This document shows positions 1 to 10,476 of a DNA stretch of 64,000 bases, one piece after another. The notes beneath the pieces were generated by a model, which ran no database searches, was not told where the DNA came from, and saw only the letters and a list, made by a program, of their open reading frames with translations. Made by a program: the position numbers and the translations under genes. Numbering within the stretch: position 1 is the stretch's first letter; each line of letters begins with the position of its first letter. This DNA is from Phytophthora colocasiae (taxonomy: Eukaryota > Oomycota > Peronosporomycetes > Peronosporales > Peronosporaceae). The DNA lies in NCBI GenBank assembly GCA_018806915.1, contig JAGKQI010000059.1:1054001-1118000 (forward strand), in the 5' to 3' direction.

Positions 1-714
1 GTTGTCAGGGTTAAACACGTCCGGTTCACATTTGTTGTAGGAAAATGGCCACATCCGGTTGGTAGAAGCCGAGAAAATGGCTCGACCAAGGTTCCCCAGC
101 ATCCAAATACCAGGCCACGTCGGGTAATAGGCCTTTGCAGTCACTTTACCAGATTTTCCCAATGCGAGATCGGGATTTCCAGACTTTTCAGACACTGCAC
201 CAGGTAACTGAGCTCGAACCTCCAACATTCCTCCTTGGAAACAGAATTTGTTCCAGGACTGCACCATAGCTGCTCGGTAGTAGAAGTACGCGTCCTGGTA
301 TCCAGGCGGCCGCGTGTACATGTTGTACACGTGAATGACGTTCACTTCATCTCTAGTTTCAATGTAGAAGTAGCACGTGCCGTCGTCGTCGCACTTGGTA
401 CTCGTCATATTGTGCGAGTACAGTTCCAGAGCGCCATTGACACCGTCGGGTTTCTCGAGGGAAGTCCACATGTGGTCGTCACCGGGACGGAAACTGCGGT
501 TCTTCGTGTTAAACTCGTCACTCATGACCAAGTCCCATGATCGTCCTCTGGAATTCACATACTTGTGTCGGTCTTTCGGAGTAGCAGGGTCGACCCAAAT
601 TTCGATTCCAGATTTGGTCGGATACGTCGATCCCGTTGCATTTTTCGAGACAACGGGGACAGTTGAGACCGTGACGAGAGTCACCAACACTGCCACAAAG
701 ACGGACAAGTTCAT
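1..714 (-). CDS. KRE6/SKN1-like GH16 beta-glucan synthesis protein, N-terminal part
   Basis: The frame is open from an ATG at 714 to the window edge, giving 238 codons with no stop, so the gene is 3'-truncated by the window. The first ~25 residues are hydrophobic with small residues at the end (MNLSVFVAVLVTLVTVSTVP), which fits a signal peptide. The body has features of the SKN1/KRE6 branch of glycoside hydrolase family 16: WDLVMSDEFN near residue 60, a Cys-rich turn at residues 108-115, YNMYTRPPGYQDAYFYYRAA, FQGGMLEVRAQLPG, and WPGIWMLGNLGRA followed by MWPFSYNKCEPD at the end of the visible part. The family acts in the secretory pathway on beta-1,6/1,3-glucan assembly for the cell wall, which fits an oomycete wall. 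The catalytic ExDxxE motif would lie beyond the edge. Family call is confident; exact substrate is inference. Confidence 0.85.
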   Translation of the reverse strand, partial: MNLSVFVAVLVTLVTVSTVPVVSKNATGSTYPTKSGIEIWVDPATPKDRHKYVNSRGRSWDLVMSDEFNTKNRSFRPGDDHMWTSLEKPDGVNGALELYSHNMTSTKCDDDGTCYFYIETRDEVNVIHVYNMYTRPPGYQDAYFYYRAAMVQSWNKFCFQGGMLEVRAQLPGAVSEKSGNPDLALGKSGKVTAKAYYPTWPGIWMLGNLGRAIFSASTNRMWPFSYNKCEPDVFNPDN

Positions 715-1286
715 TTCTTGGTGAGCCTAAAGTCTCTGGTGAAATGCAATAATCGCGTGTGCTTCACACTCCTGCAAATGCCAAGTGGCCAGCCATGTGG
801 GGCCACTGCCAAAGCCTTTGCAACGACCATGCGAGCTTTGATCAAAAGTTCCCGTTGGCACGCCACTTACATTTGCAAATCTGGCTCTAGCATAGTATTG
901 CCAAGTCAAATGCTGTGGAGTTGTGACTGTCCTGTGCTCACTTTACGGTAAAGTACTTTTTTTTGCCGTTAGAGACAGGTAAAGTTTACCTGTCTCTAAC
1001 GGCAAAAAAAAAGGAGGAAATATAATAAACACACGTTAAAATCTGGCCACCACAATAACCCATCTCCCACAATACGCACGGACAGTGCAGACAAGCTGGC
1101 CCTTCTCGGCTGCGCCTGTGCGTGCACACTGTGCAGTGCAGACACTCGTGACGCTGTTAGCGTCACCACTCAAACAAAATGCATTGTTACTTGAATGTGG
1201 CCGTGTGGTTCGGGCAACAATTCACACCACATCAGAATCTTCCTGGGGCTACGGTTGGCTGCGCGTCCAGCACACGCACGTTGACG
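715..1286. other. Intergenic region between the GH16 gene and the SET-domain pseudogene
   Basis: No credible gene is seen. Short open frames here lack family features. The stretch holds the foldback described at 957-1012 and an AT-rich tract after it. It should contain the promoter of the minus-strand GH16 gene, but no clear initiator motif was recognised. Confidence 0.5.
957..1012. repeat. Near-perfect foldback (27-bp arms, 1-nt loop)
   Basis: The left arm is eight T followed by GCCGTTAGAGACAGGTAAA. The right arm is its exact reverse complement, TTTACCTGTCTCTAACGGC followed by A's, with a single G at the centre. A smaller palindrome (CTTTAC g GTAAAG) lies just upstream at about 940-952. This could be a MITE-like foldback or a transcript hairpin. 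No target-site duplication was identified, so mobility is not shown. Confidence 0.8.
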
Positions 1287-2898
1287 ATGGTGGGGCTCAG
1301 CGCTTCGGAGCTCCAACCGGAGACCCTATGCGCAGGGGATAGACTCGAGTATTTTTGCCGTGCATTCGTGGCTGGCGACGCACGAGGACACCGCGTTGGC
1401 GTGGTTACAAGAGTTGATGCCGCAGAAGGCGTCGAGTATCCGGTCTCTGTTGACATGGAAAACGCTCTACCTGCCGACATGATGGTCAAGCGTGTCGGAG
1501 ACAGGTTTGGCAACGATTTCTCACCTAAAGCAACGAAATGGCGAAAGATACGGACGTTTCATCTGACCTCAGGATCATTTTCGGTTCCATCTCGGTCCAG
1601 CGCACTGAATAAGGCCCTTGAAGGTGCGGTGCAGGCTTCTATCGAAGCCACTTACCAGGCGCTACGTGATATGCGCGAGGAAATTGTTTCGGAGAGCTCT
1701 CATTCGGGAAGGTCGAGTTCGGAAGACCCTGAACCCGATTTAAATTATTTCCGGAGTCCAGCACTATGGAATTTAACCTAACGAAGGCAAAAGACCCGTC
1801 ATCACAACGAACACCAACCAATCTATCGAGTCAACACGAGGAAGTTTCCAAAAGATCGTCACTTAGCCAGATTATTAACTTAGTGTCCTCGGAAGACAAA
1901 GCGGCTATGAGCGACACGGCTGCAATCACTGACGACAAGGTGGCGGAGGCATTGGCCTACGCCAAAACCGTACCAACACGATACCAACGGCGCAAGACGC
2001 GACACCAGCGGAAGGCTCGCGTTGTGGACTGGCACGAGCCCAGATCGCGGGCGAGGCGCAATTTGGCGAAATGTGCGATTACAAGGAGCGGTACCCAGAT
2101 TTACCACGCGAAGACTTTAAAAGCCGTCTAGATTCAGAGCTTCTTGCAGAAACCAGGAGTCAGAGCGCGCTTAATTTGCCTCAGAGCTAGGCGCGAGTCA
2201 TTTCCGGAGCCTACAGCTAAACCTTCCAGTCCTGAGCTTACAGAGGTGCCGTGGCCTACGGAAATTAAGAGGATCGAAACGGGCATTACGAATGGCGTGA
2301 AATTTCAAGACATTGGGGCTGTACACAAGTGTGGCTGTACCGTAGATTGCTTCATGGACGAGTGCAACAACGCTTTGATGGAAATGTTTTGCACTCCTAC
2401 CTGCTCAGCTTGGGCGCGAGATGCAGTAACGCTCCAAGATCCCTCAAAACTCTAAAACTCTTTGAAACGCATCGCGTTGGTCTGGGTGTGTACACGACCA
2501 GCAACCTCGACGTAGGAGACGTCCTCGGGGAATACTGCGGAGAGCTTACCGAGTTCCCAGCTATCGTGGAGGGTCAAGCCAAGCAAGCAGTTAAGCAGAA
2601 CAGCGGGTACACTCTACTCTACAACGCAAAATCCAAAGGCCGTAAGTACGTCTACGTTGATGCACTGCACTGCGGTAGCATAACTCGGTTCATCAGCCAC
2701 GCCTGCGACCCCAACGCTGCTTTTGTCGAGCAGCAGAATCGTTCAAGGGTGAAGGTTATGGTGAAGATGATTAAAGACGTTCAGGCTGGGGCAGAGATTA
2801 CTGTGAACTACGGTGACGAACGCTGGTTTAAGTGCGCATGTGAGGATTGCTGGCAGGTGAATGCGGAACAAGAAGAAAAAAACGAAGATAACGTTTAG
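1287..2898 (+). pseudogene. SET-domain (histone lysine methyltransferase-like) gene, multiply frameshifted
   Basis: Coding-like sequence runs through three frames. The segment at 1287-1781 (MVGLSASEL... with GDRLEYFCRAFVAGDARGHR) is in one frame and a linker segment follows in others. An AWS/pre-SET cysteine cluster (CGCTVDCFMDECNNALMEMFC) is near 2328-2390. The SET domain then lies in a further frame to 2898. It has RVGLGVYTTSNLDVGDVLGE, the RFISHACDPN motif (equivalent of RFxNHSCxPN), EITVNYGDE, and a post-SET CACEDC. At least two frameshifts, including one inside the AWS-SET junction near 2385-2420, and internal stops make an intact product unlikely. It neighbours a MULE transposase pseudogene and may belong to a multicopy family. 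Introns were considered but the breaks do not fit GT-AG junctions. Confidence 0.75.
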
Positions 2899-3155
2899 AA
2901 TGAAGCCCCTCATCTTCAAAATGGCCAGCTAGATCTTCCTGTAAGGTTTCTCATTATGTACAACGGGCGGGGATACCTGTGCATCTGCGGGTTTTGTCCA
3001 AAATGTGGCCTGTAGTGAAATAATGCGTCTAACGTTGGATATTGCATATACGTCCCAGATTAGGAAAACCCTCATATGTATTGCATGTAGTTTGTTGTGG
3101 GCTACGCGTACGTTACCCGAACACTAACGAGGGGGCCGTATTGTAGCTGCTGGAG

Positions 3156-4992
3156 TTATTGCAAGCTTAAAGCTGGACCAGCGTCTCCGGGGTGGCCAGA
3201 TGTAGGAAAGACGGTAGCACTAACACGTTTTCTCTTTCGTCTGTTGACGAGGATATCCCGACCGGTGCTGTCGACGTGAGCAGTGACACGTAGAGCGAAA
3301 AGAATGTGGACACACGTTCCGAACGCGAAACAATAGCCACAGGGGCACCATTGACGCTCCACATCGACCTCCCATCCCCCCCACGGCTCACCTTCGACCT
3401 CTTTCCGGGCATAGTTAGCCCCCATTTGTGCGGACACGGCAATTCCTTCCTCGCTACGTTTATTGGGGGCCACAGCAATCCGAGGTGCAGGCAGACTAAT
3501 AATTCGCAGGATAGGGTAGGCTCCAGCACGCACGGTATCCACATTTTGATCCTCGGCTAAACCCAGTAAACCAGAACGCACCAACTCCGGCACCCTACGC
3601 GCGAGAGTTTTGCTCGGACATACTCTAAACTCGAAAGCCCGCACGCTACTGGATTGATCCTGGCAGCAAGCGCTCAGCTCTCTCAACAGCGAACCCATTT
3701 TCAAGCGTCGACGAAGAGTGTAATCACGCTTCAATAGAGCATTGAACCTCTTCACTGGGTTGTTTGTCGAGGCAAACCCGGGGGCCGTGGCAAACACCTG
3801 CCACGTCGAAAAACTCCCCGTTAACCATTGAGCGTACATGTACTTTGCAAAAGCAACTAACGCAGGTTCTTCCAGCCAGCGTTGCAAAATTCGACGCAGC
3901 ATCTCCAAAAAGCTCGTATCGGTGCGCGCAAAGTGTAGATCGTAGACCTCTCGAAGTACTCTAGCCGCCACGCCCGAGGAAAAAGTCTTAATATGCTCTT
4001 GAACTTTTTTCATAACATGAAAGAAGCACATGAGGAAACGGTAAGCTGGGTTGTCTCCAAACACGGCGGCCAGAGCATTGTACTGTGCTTTATCGCCGTC
4101 TGCCATCGCGTAGTTCACTTGGAGGTCTTTTCCAGTTACCCAATAGTACAGGCGTCGAAGGGCCGATAGTGCAGCCTGAAAAACGGGTTGTGTCTCTTGT
4201 GAGATCACAAATAGCGCAACGAGGTGAAACCGCCGCGAGCGGTCGGATATTCCGACCACCAACACGGGGTATCCGCACTGGCTCATCTTGTAAGTAGCAT
4301 CTAAGTGTAGGATGTAGCTATCAGGGGGCACTGTAAGCCGCAGGATCAAGGCTTTCGTCGAGAGTCCGACAATGAACGGTTTGGCGTCCGATCCATTGCC
4401 TACGACAGGCTTCCCCAGGTTATCCAGCTGCCAGCCGAAAGTAAATGCGTCTGTCATCGCCTCCGAGCCCGTGTAGGCACGCTCGTGCACCCACGCCCTC
4501 AGATCATCGACGCGGTCGTGATTCTCCAAGCAATTGCGAGCGTAGTTGTTCACGAAGTTTCAGTGGTGGCAAGTCCTCTAGGGGGGGGGTGCTGAATTTA
4601 CGTGCCAGAGCGTGTCGTATCCGCATCGGGCGTAGATGGTTGTCGGCCAGCTCTCGGCAATAGGTTTTCTGAGTGCTGCTCAGCTTCTTGCGCCTCGGCG
4701 ACGACACGGTTGACGAATGCGTCCCGTACTCAAAGATTGAGGCGTGCCCGGTCTCCAGGCACGTGACGATCTTCCCTCTCCAACCGCAGTTGTAAGTAGT
4801 TGCCTCGATGCATGCCACTGAGGCACAGGCGAGCAGGCGATACCGCATCTTGTGGTCATCGCCGACGCAAAGCGTACAAGCCATAGTCTGGCTCTTCACA
4901 ATGTCGAATGACTTTAAAGTCTCCAGCAGGGCGTCGGCCGCGGAAGCGTCGACGTCGACGGCTTTCTCCTCCCACGAAATACGTCTCGGCAT
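3156..4992 (-). pseudogene. MULE-family transposase with SWIM zinc finger, frameshifted
   Basis: Read on the minus strand. An N-terminal FLYWCH-like Cys/His region (ACTLCVGDD..., RLLACASVAC, CGWRGKIVTC) occupies 4992 to about 4700. The frame changes near 4555-4565, between LEDLPPL and NFVNNYARN, next to a run of nine G on the plus strand. The remaining 465 codons carry a MULE DDE core: HLDATYKMSQCGYPVLVVG, YAMADGDKAQYN, then CFFHVMKKV. A C-terminal SWIM finger CPCGYCFAFGTCVH follows. The family cuts and pastes DNA with 8-11 bp target duplications. I could not find terminal inverted repeats or a target duplication flanking this copy, so the element's ends are undefined. One frameshift is certain; a sequencing error at the homopolymer is possible but lies slightly off the break. 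Confidence 0.8.
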
Positions 4993-5637
4993 GGCCGCTC
5001 GGGTGGATCCGAAGAATGGCGTCCGGCGCCTTAGAAAATGTCGTGCGCCACCTATCCATACAGTGAGTGCTGATTGGTTTAATACAACCTACCCGCACCT
5101 CGTTTGCGCACTTCCCGCGGCGTGCAGCGCCGAGTAGAGACTGAGCACCTTATTGTGTTTCAACAGCACTTTGCGGTGAAACAGGGATTGTACGGTGCCT
5201 ACAAGTTTTTGCTGTGCCATGATTGTACTGCTGTGTGTCAGTAAGGTTCCCTCAAAAAAAAGTTGTCAGTGTAGAAGTGAGACGCCTGTCGATAACGACT
5301 GGGCCTGCAAGTTTTGGTTCCGATGACAAGTCTATATCTGGTCACGGATCGGCGCATTTTGCTCTGTTGCGCTTTGCTTTGTGATTAATCTCCGGTGGCA
5401 AAGAGTTTTTAAACGTGTTTAGCAAGAAGAAGTTCATCGAACTTTTGGCTGGTGGTTCTCTTTGCGGTGTTCGAACAGCGCGTGAGGTCGTGCTGGTCTG
5501 CCCACTCTCCGCACTCACAAACAGCAAAAGCGCCCACCGGCTGGCTTACATTCGACGGTCACGACAACACGGACCTTGTCGTCTCTGTACCGTATCCGTT
5601 GAGACTCCTTTGCCTCTTCGACACTTCGTTCCTCTAC
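4993..5637. other. Intergenic, no gene recognised
   Basis: Lies between the 5' end of the MULE transposase and the 3' end of the K+ channel gene. Short open frames on both strands show no family features. No repeats with clear structure were seen apart from short A/T runs. Confidence 0.5.
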
Positions 5638-7152
5638 TCAAAACTGGGATGGCATAACGCAACGTTTGGCATCCATCGGTGCCGGTTTGAGCAGGTGAAA
5701 GCGATCAAAGTCGATACAATGACCCGTGGAAGTCTTGAGAACGCATCGCTCGAAAGTCGCATCCCACGCGATATCTTCGTCCGTGTACGAGTTCCGAGCT
5801 TGCATCGTGTTGGAAGTTGAGCTGTCGATACCTTCCAAGATCACAATGACCTCAAGTCCGCTCTTTCGAAGATGGTTCATGATCTGCGCCTTGGTAGGTT
5901 CTTTGTGTAGTTTTGGAGCTCCTGGTAGACCTCCATCACGGTTTCCATTGTCGATGTCCACTTGGCGCTGGGTCGGATCCGGGTAACTTGCACAAGTCTT
6001 CGAGTCGAATGTATCATGAGGCAAACACTCGGGTGGGAATAACGGACTCCATTGATCGATTCGGTGCACAACCACCTGAGGCAACACCATGAGCAGCATT
6101 GCACCACAATCATCGTCAGGCTGCTGCACGCGCATCTGATGGCATTGGAAAAGGAAATCGTTGGGCTCGTCGGCATCATCTTCGGCCTCATGACGCACAG
6201 CATACAGACGAACGTGAGCTTCCACAAGCTGATGTTTCCGCCTCTCACATGTTTGGAACATGAAGTAGTAGTGTCCGCGGATCTTGCGAATCACTGCCGA
6301 ATTGGAGAACATGATCGTGTTCGCTCGTTGCTGCATTAAAAAAGTTAGGTATTCATTCCGAAAACTACAAAAGCCACTCAACGTACGTTGGCACGAGCGA
6401 ATCTCGCGTAGAAGATGCCAATGCAGACCGAATCCAGAATGATACCAGCAAACGACTGTAGCAACAACACAAAGGTCAACGGACGCGTTCCGCAGTGAGG
6501 GGATCCACAATATAAACACTCACCTCAAGGGTTAGTAAAGTAGCCATCGATGCACACCCGCCGTAGAAAATATCATCGGTAGGTGCACCATAGCCGATTG
6601 TCATCTACCAACAGCACAAAATTCCACATCAGCACCATATCGGAATCAAAACTTAAAGAACAACCCACAATGGTTTCGAGCGAGAACACATAAGCATCAA
6701 TAATACTTGAAAGCCCGACGTGGCAGGTTGGGTGGCGCACCGACACGTCCAAATACGCCAGTGCAAAGAAGAGAATGATGAAAAAGTACTGTTAACCAAA
6801 GGCACATCAGTAAAAAAATGTCATTCCCTGAAAATAAAAATCTTCTCCACTTACCGCAATGAAGACACCCCAGATTATCCTCGATGTGCGTGTGTTAATG
6901 ACCGTGTGGAACGGATCATCCCAGTAAATCTTGCGCCAATCTCCACCTTTGCGGTAGACGCTGTATCAAAATCTTTGTTAGCTCACTGAAAACCTCAATA
7001 ACAGTAACTAAAACGCACTTAAATCGACCGAGAGACTGTTTAAATCGACCACGGCGGTCCAGGAACCTCGTGCGCTGAGTTGGTTCAGCTTGACACGCTG
7101 CTGGTCCACCGTTAGAGGTCACAGACAGAAGTGGCTGTTCGACGCCAGACAT
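5638..7152 (-). CDS. Inward-rectifier potassium channel (Kir/IRK family), six exons
   Basis: Exons on the minus strand: 7152-7019, 6960-6855, 6788-6669, 6604-6524, 6455-6387 and 6330-5638 (stop TGA). All five introns are GT-AG, 51-70 bp, and all joins keep frame, giving 400 residues. Exon 2 encodes the N-terminal segment (VYRKGGDWRKIYWDDPFHT) before the outer helix. Exon 3 has the outer helix (YFFIILFFALAYL) and ends SLETI. Exon 4 starts with the selectivity filter TIGYG. Exon 5 is the inner helix (SFAGIILDSVCIGIFYARFA). Exon 6 is the Kir cytoplasmic domain, with FSNSAVI, HQLVEAHVR and VIVILEG followed by SRFH-like DFDRFH. Layout and length match two-helix Kir channels, which form tetramers in the membrane and conduct K+. 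The Met at 7152 was preferred to one at 7248 because the upstream stretch has no channel-like content. Confidence 0.88.
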
Positions 7153-7462
7153 TATTTTTTTATAATACCAATTGCCAAGCTTATAGGGGGTTTCTTGCAG
7201 TGATTTAACCACGTATGGATAGCAAACAAGATGGCAGAGCAGATACACGGAGGGGCAAGTGCTGAGAGAGAATCTAGGGCTGCGCAGGTGAAGGAATGGG
7301 GGGGGCGATAAGACCAGACCGTTACTGTACTGAAGGGGTTTCTTTGGTCATTCTGATTGGCTGCGGGATAGATGGCTACACTAGGTAAATTACCGGAATC
7401 AGATCAATGTCGTACTTAATGGAAGTGTCGAAAATGTCCAAAATGTCCAAAACGTTAAAACA
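7153..7462. promoter_or_regulatory. Divergent intergenic region, K+ channel / YaaA
   Basis: 310 bp shared by two divergently transcribed genes. An ATTGG (reverse CCAAT) lies near 7357. Just upstream of the YaaA start is a short tandem AAAATGTCC repeat near 7431-7449. Expected to hold both promoters; no confident initiator motif was picked out. Confidence 0.45.
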
Positions 7463-8452
7463 ATGGTCAGCGCTCGGTTGGTGTATGTGCTGTCCCCTGC
7501 TAAGACGCTGGACCTGTCGGCCTCACGTGTCGCCCAATGTTCTCAGCCCCGACTGCTCTCGGATGCTCACGAGTTGGTCCAGCAGCTGCAGAAGCTCTCT
7601 CAGGCTAAAGTCAAGTCGTTATTAGGGGTGAGCGACACCTTGGCCAAGCTTAATTTCGACAGATTCCAACAGTTTGACATGTCGAAAATGGCCACGGAGG
7701 CTTCAAACCCTAGTGACACCCTGAAACAAGCTGCATTATCCTTCAATGGACCGGCGTATCAAGGTTTGGAGGCTCATAACCTGTCAGAGTCGGATCTCGA
7801 GTTCGCACAGACCCACCTCCAAATTTTGTGTGGACTTTACGGTGTCTTGCGTCCATTAGACTTAATTCAACCGTATCGGTTGGAAATGGGCCAAAAGTTT
7901 GAGAACAGTCGGGGAAAAGACTTGTACGAGTTCTGGGGAGATTCAATCGTGTCCGAACTGGACGCTCTGTTCACTGAAGAAGAAATGAAGGAGGATGTCA
8001 AAGTACCGAGAGTGCTGGTCAATGTGGCTTCGCAAGAATATTTCAAGAGTTTGCCCAAAGCAGCACTGGAAAATGCTGGAATTTCAGTGGTTGACTGTGT
8101 CTTCAAGGACGACGGCAAGATCAAATCTGTGTACGCGAAACGAGCTCGAGGTCTCATGTGCAAATATCTGATCCAGAAACGAGTGGACTCGGTGGAAGGG
8201 ATCTCTGGTTTTGATCTCGAAGGATACAAGTACTCGAGTTCTGCTTCTACTGATGACACGTTCGTCTTCACGCGCACAGCTGCAGAGCAAAAAGCTGCAA
8301 TGCAAAAGATGAAGGAGAAAGCTAAAACAACTTTGGTAGCAAAACAGCAAGATGAAAAGAAGACCAAGGTTGAGAAACTTGCTCAAGTTGACGAAGACAA
8401 GATGACGCTGCGTCGCTCGACACGCAAGAAGCGTAAAGTGGCGTCAAGTTGA
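7463..8452 (+). CDS. YaaA/UPF0246 family protein (peroxide-stress type)
   Basis: Uninterrupted 329-codon gene. The N-terminus LVYVLSPAKTLD is the hallmark of the YaaA (DUF328) family. It is followed by LLGVSDTLAKLNFDRF, FNGPAYQGLEA, the ILCGLYGVLRPLDLIQPYRLEMG block and LVNVASQEYF, in family order. Residues ~250-270 keep SGFDLEGYKY. Bacterial members protect DNA and iron pools during peroxide stress; eukaryotic function is unproven. Beyond the usual ~260 residues the protein has a basic tail (KEKAKTTLVAKQ..., then RRSTRKKRKVASS) that resembles a nuclear localisation signal, which is inference. No introns are needed. Confidence 0.9.
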   Translation: MVSARLVYVLSPAKTLDLSASRVAQCSQPRLLSDAHELVQQLQKLSQAKVKSLLGVSDTLAKLNFDRFQQFDMSKMATEASNPSDTLKQAALSFNGPAYQGLEAHNLSESDLEFAQTHLQILCGLYGVLRPLDLIQPYRLEMGQKFENSRGKDLYEFWGDSIVSELDALFTEEEMKEDVKVPRVLVNVASQEYFKSLPKAALENAGISVVDCVFKDDGKIKSVYAKRARGLMCKYLIQKRVDSVEGISGFDLEGYKYSSSASTDDTFVFTRTAAEQKAAMQKMKEKAKTTLVAKQQDEKKTKVEKLAQVDEDKMTLRRSTRKKRKVASS

Positions 8453-8495
8453 TAAATATGCAAGTGATATGATATTTGCAAAGTAGACGTAGCTG

Positions 8496-10206
8496 CTAAG
8501 TTGTTTCAATTGTACGCACTGGAACGTACGTCTGGCGGAAGTCCTTGAGGTCGGATTGCAAGCTGTAGATGATGCCGCTGAACAGGAAAACTCCTGTTAA
8601 TGCTGCTGGAATGAGCTCTGTGAAGGCCCAAACAACCACAAATCCAGAAACAATAAGCGGCACAACCAGCACCGCGGCCATTAGCCAGGTATGCGATTGT
8701 CCGCATAAATATGTCGAGCGAGGGAGATCGGGCATTGTCACTCGAAGCCTCACAGCAGCCACAATGAGCACCATCGTCTCCAATCCTGAAAGTGCGTTGG
8801 AAATCAGGATCATGTCCTTGATTGAGATCGTCACAACGATGAGGATGATAGCGAGGCTGCAGAAGATAACACTGTGGTCGATCCCGTGGGCATTGGGCCG
8901 TGCCAGTCCAGAAAATCGCAAGGAGAACGGCGCGAAGCCCTTCTCCGCCATACCACAAGCCAGGAAAACGCTGCAGAGCAGGCCGCCGATATACAGCCCT
9001 GCATCGCACACTAATGACGCCACAGTGACCCAAACGATGCAAATGGGGCCTCCAAGATGCTTGCCGGCGTTGAAGATAGCGGAACCCGAGCCTGTCCACG
9101 TTGTCCAGTCGGGCGCACTCAGCGCAATAACAGGAAGAATGGGTACGAGATATGACAGCGGTACGAGTCCAAGCGAAATCAACATGACGCGACGGAACGT
9201 GCGAGCCGGATCCAACACGCACTTTGCGAAGACTGATAAGTTCTGAATCCCGTTGAAGTTCCAAACCAGAGCTCCTATCAGGTTGCTGTAGCTTAGCTCC
9301 GAGTTCTTGGACTTCATGGCAGCATCAGGAATCACACTTAACTCTTCCCATTTATCCGCTTTTACCGCACTCCACACTGCAACCAACTACCGACAAAGTT
9401 AACACCCTGGAATCTCGTATAAAAACCTTATCATTACGTACCACAAATGGAAACAGGATGAATGCAATCAGAGAGCCCGCAGCGTAGCTCACAAACCTTA
9501 AGTGAAAGAAGCTTGGCAATGCCAATAGCATACTGAGACCAGCTCTCATCGTGTACTCCAACACTGGCATGTGCTCCCACTCCGCTACTTGATAAATCGC
9601 TTTAATTCCAATTGAAGCATATGCTGCACAGTGCATGCAATTCCCAAGCCACGCCCAGAAACCTGCTTGTAAACCCCACGTAGGTCCAAATGCCAGTGCG
9701 ACCCAGTAGGCGTGGCCTCCTGCTTCTGGAATGGCTCCGACCAATTCCGTGACCATAAATGCCATCGGGAAGAAGTAGACAATAGGGAAAACTACCAGCG
9801 CTATCAGACCCAGCAAAGGGCCAGCAGCGGTGATCACAGCTTCTCCCCCTTCAGGTCCGCTGCCTACTGCAAAGAAACTGAGTGCCAACAGTGTGACTGT
9901 GGACAGGAATCGGTCTTTTGGAGGTCGAGAATTGTCCACACTGCTATTAGAGCGAGCAATCTGCAGCTGGATCCTCCTCACGAGCGAAACTTCATCTGCA
10001 GATACATATTGGAGCTATTCTCCGACGTCTGAGGGCTCGACAAAGGTCGAAGTTGTAGGGAACTGGACACTTTTTGGCGTCTGCAGTCCATTAAATTCCG
10101 TGGAGCTGTCACTACAAAGGAAAAGAAGAAGAAAAAACGTTAGAACACGTAGCAGGAGGGGTGACTTGAGCTATTACTACCTGAAGGACTCCAGGTCGTC
10201 TCGCAT
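8496..10206 (-). pseudogene. APC-family amino-acid/polyamine transporter with one premature stop
   Basis: Minus strand, three exons: 10206-10181 (MRDDLESF...), 10111-9442 and 9386-8496, with GT-AG introns and frame kept across both joins. The product would be about 527 residues. Transmembrane blocks typical of the amino acid-polyamine-organocation superfamily are seen: FFAVGSGPEGGEAVITAAGP in TM1, PMAFMVTELVGAIPEAGGHA, a long GFWAWLGN helix, WNFNGIQNLSVFA, and further hydrophobic segments to the C-terminus. The only defect is a TAG at 10017-10015, in the cytoplasmic N-tail before TM1, probably CAG to TAG. No later in-frame ATG precedes TM1. It is either a very recent pseudogene, a polymorphism or an error, and the remainder looks under constraint. 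Confidence 0.8.
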
Positions 10207-10476
10207 GGCCAAGGGGAGGAGTGAAGCAAAGGCTCCATGTTGCCCCATACTGGACGAAGCTGGACGACTCTGTATCATTGGTCGAAAGTCGCAGATGTCC
10301 TTTACCAATCAGAGTGCAATAAAAGTCAAGTTGAAGAGGCGAAGAATGAATGTTTTAGCTACACAATGAGATGCACTCTGTACACAAAGACATTCTCCTC
10401 TGACCGAAAGAAGATGAATGCATACCATTCTTAACTATAAGATTAACAGGTAAAAGCAACATTCATTTCACGGCAC
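10207..10476. other. Junction between unique left flank and the CRN array
   Basis: From about 10393 rightwards the sequence matches, in reverse, the 3' flank of the other CRN-A copies (shared motif CGGTCAGAGGAGA with CRN-A4). Left of that point it is unrelated to the array and belongs to the upstream region of the transporter gene. This marks the left boundary of the amplified segment. CRN-A1 also lacks about 11 bp (around GCCGCTTTTGT) that the other copies have in the 3' flank. Confidence 0.7.

Noticed and set aside
235..724. Plus-strand open frames of 101 and 115 codons
   Set aside because: They are antisense shadows of the GH16 gene, which has clear family motifs on the minus strand.
1639..2131. 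Separate small proteins in the SET region
   Set aside because: They are better explained as pieces of one frameshifted gene and antisense shadows.
3156..5300. Terminal inverted repeats for the SWIM-MULE
   Set aside because: I compared the regions on both sides and found no convincing matching ends or target duplication.
8506..9264. Minus-strand frame of 252 codons overlapping the transporter
   Set aside because: It overlaps the transporter coding frame and shows no membrane pattern or family motif.
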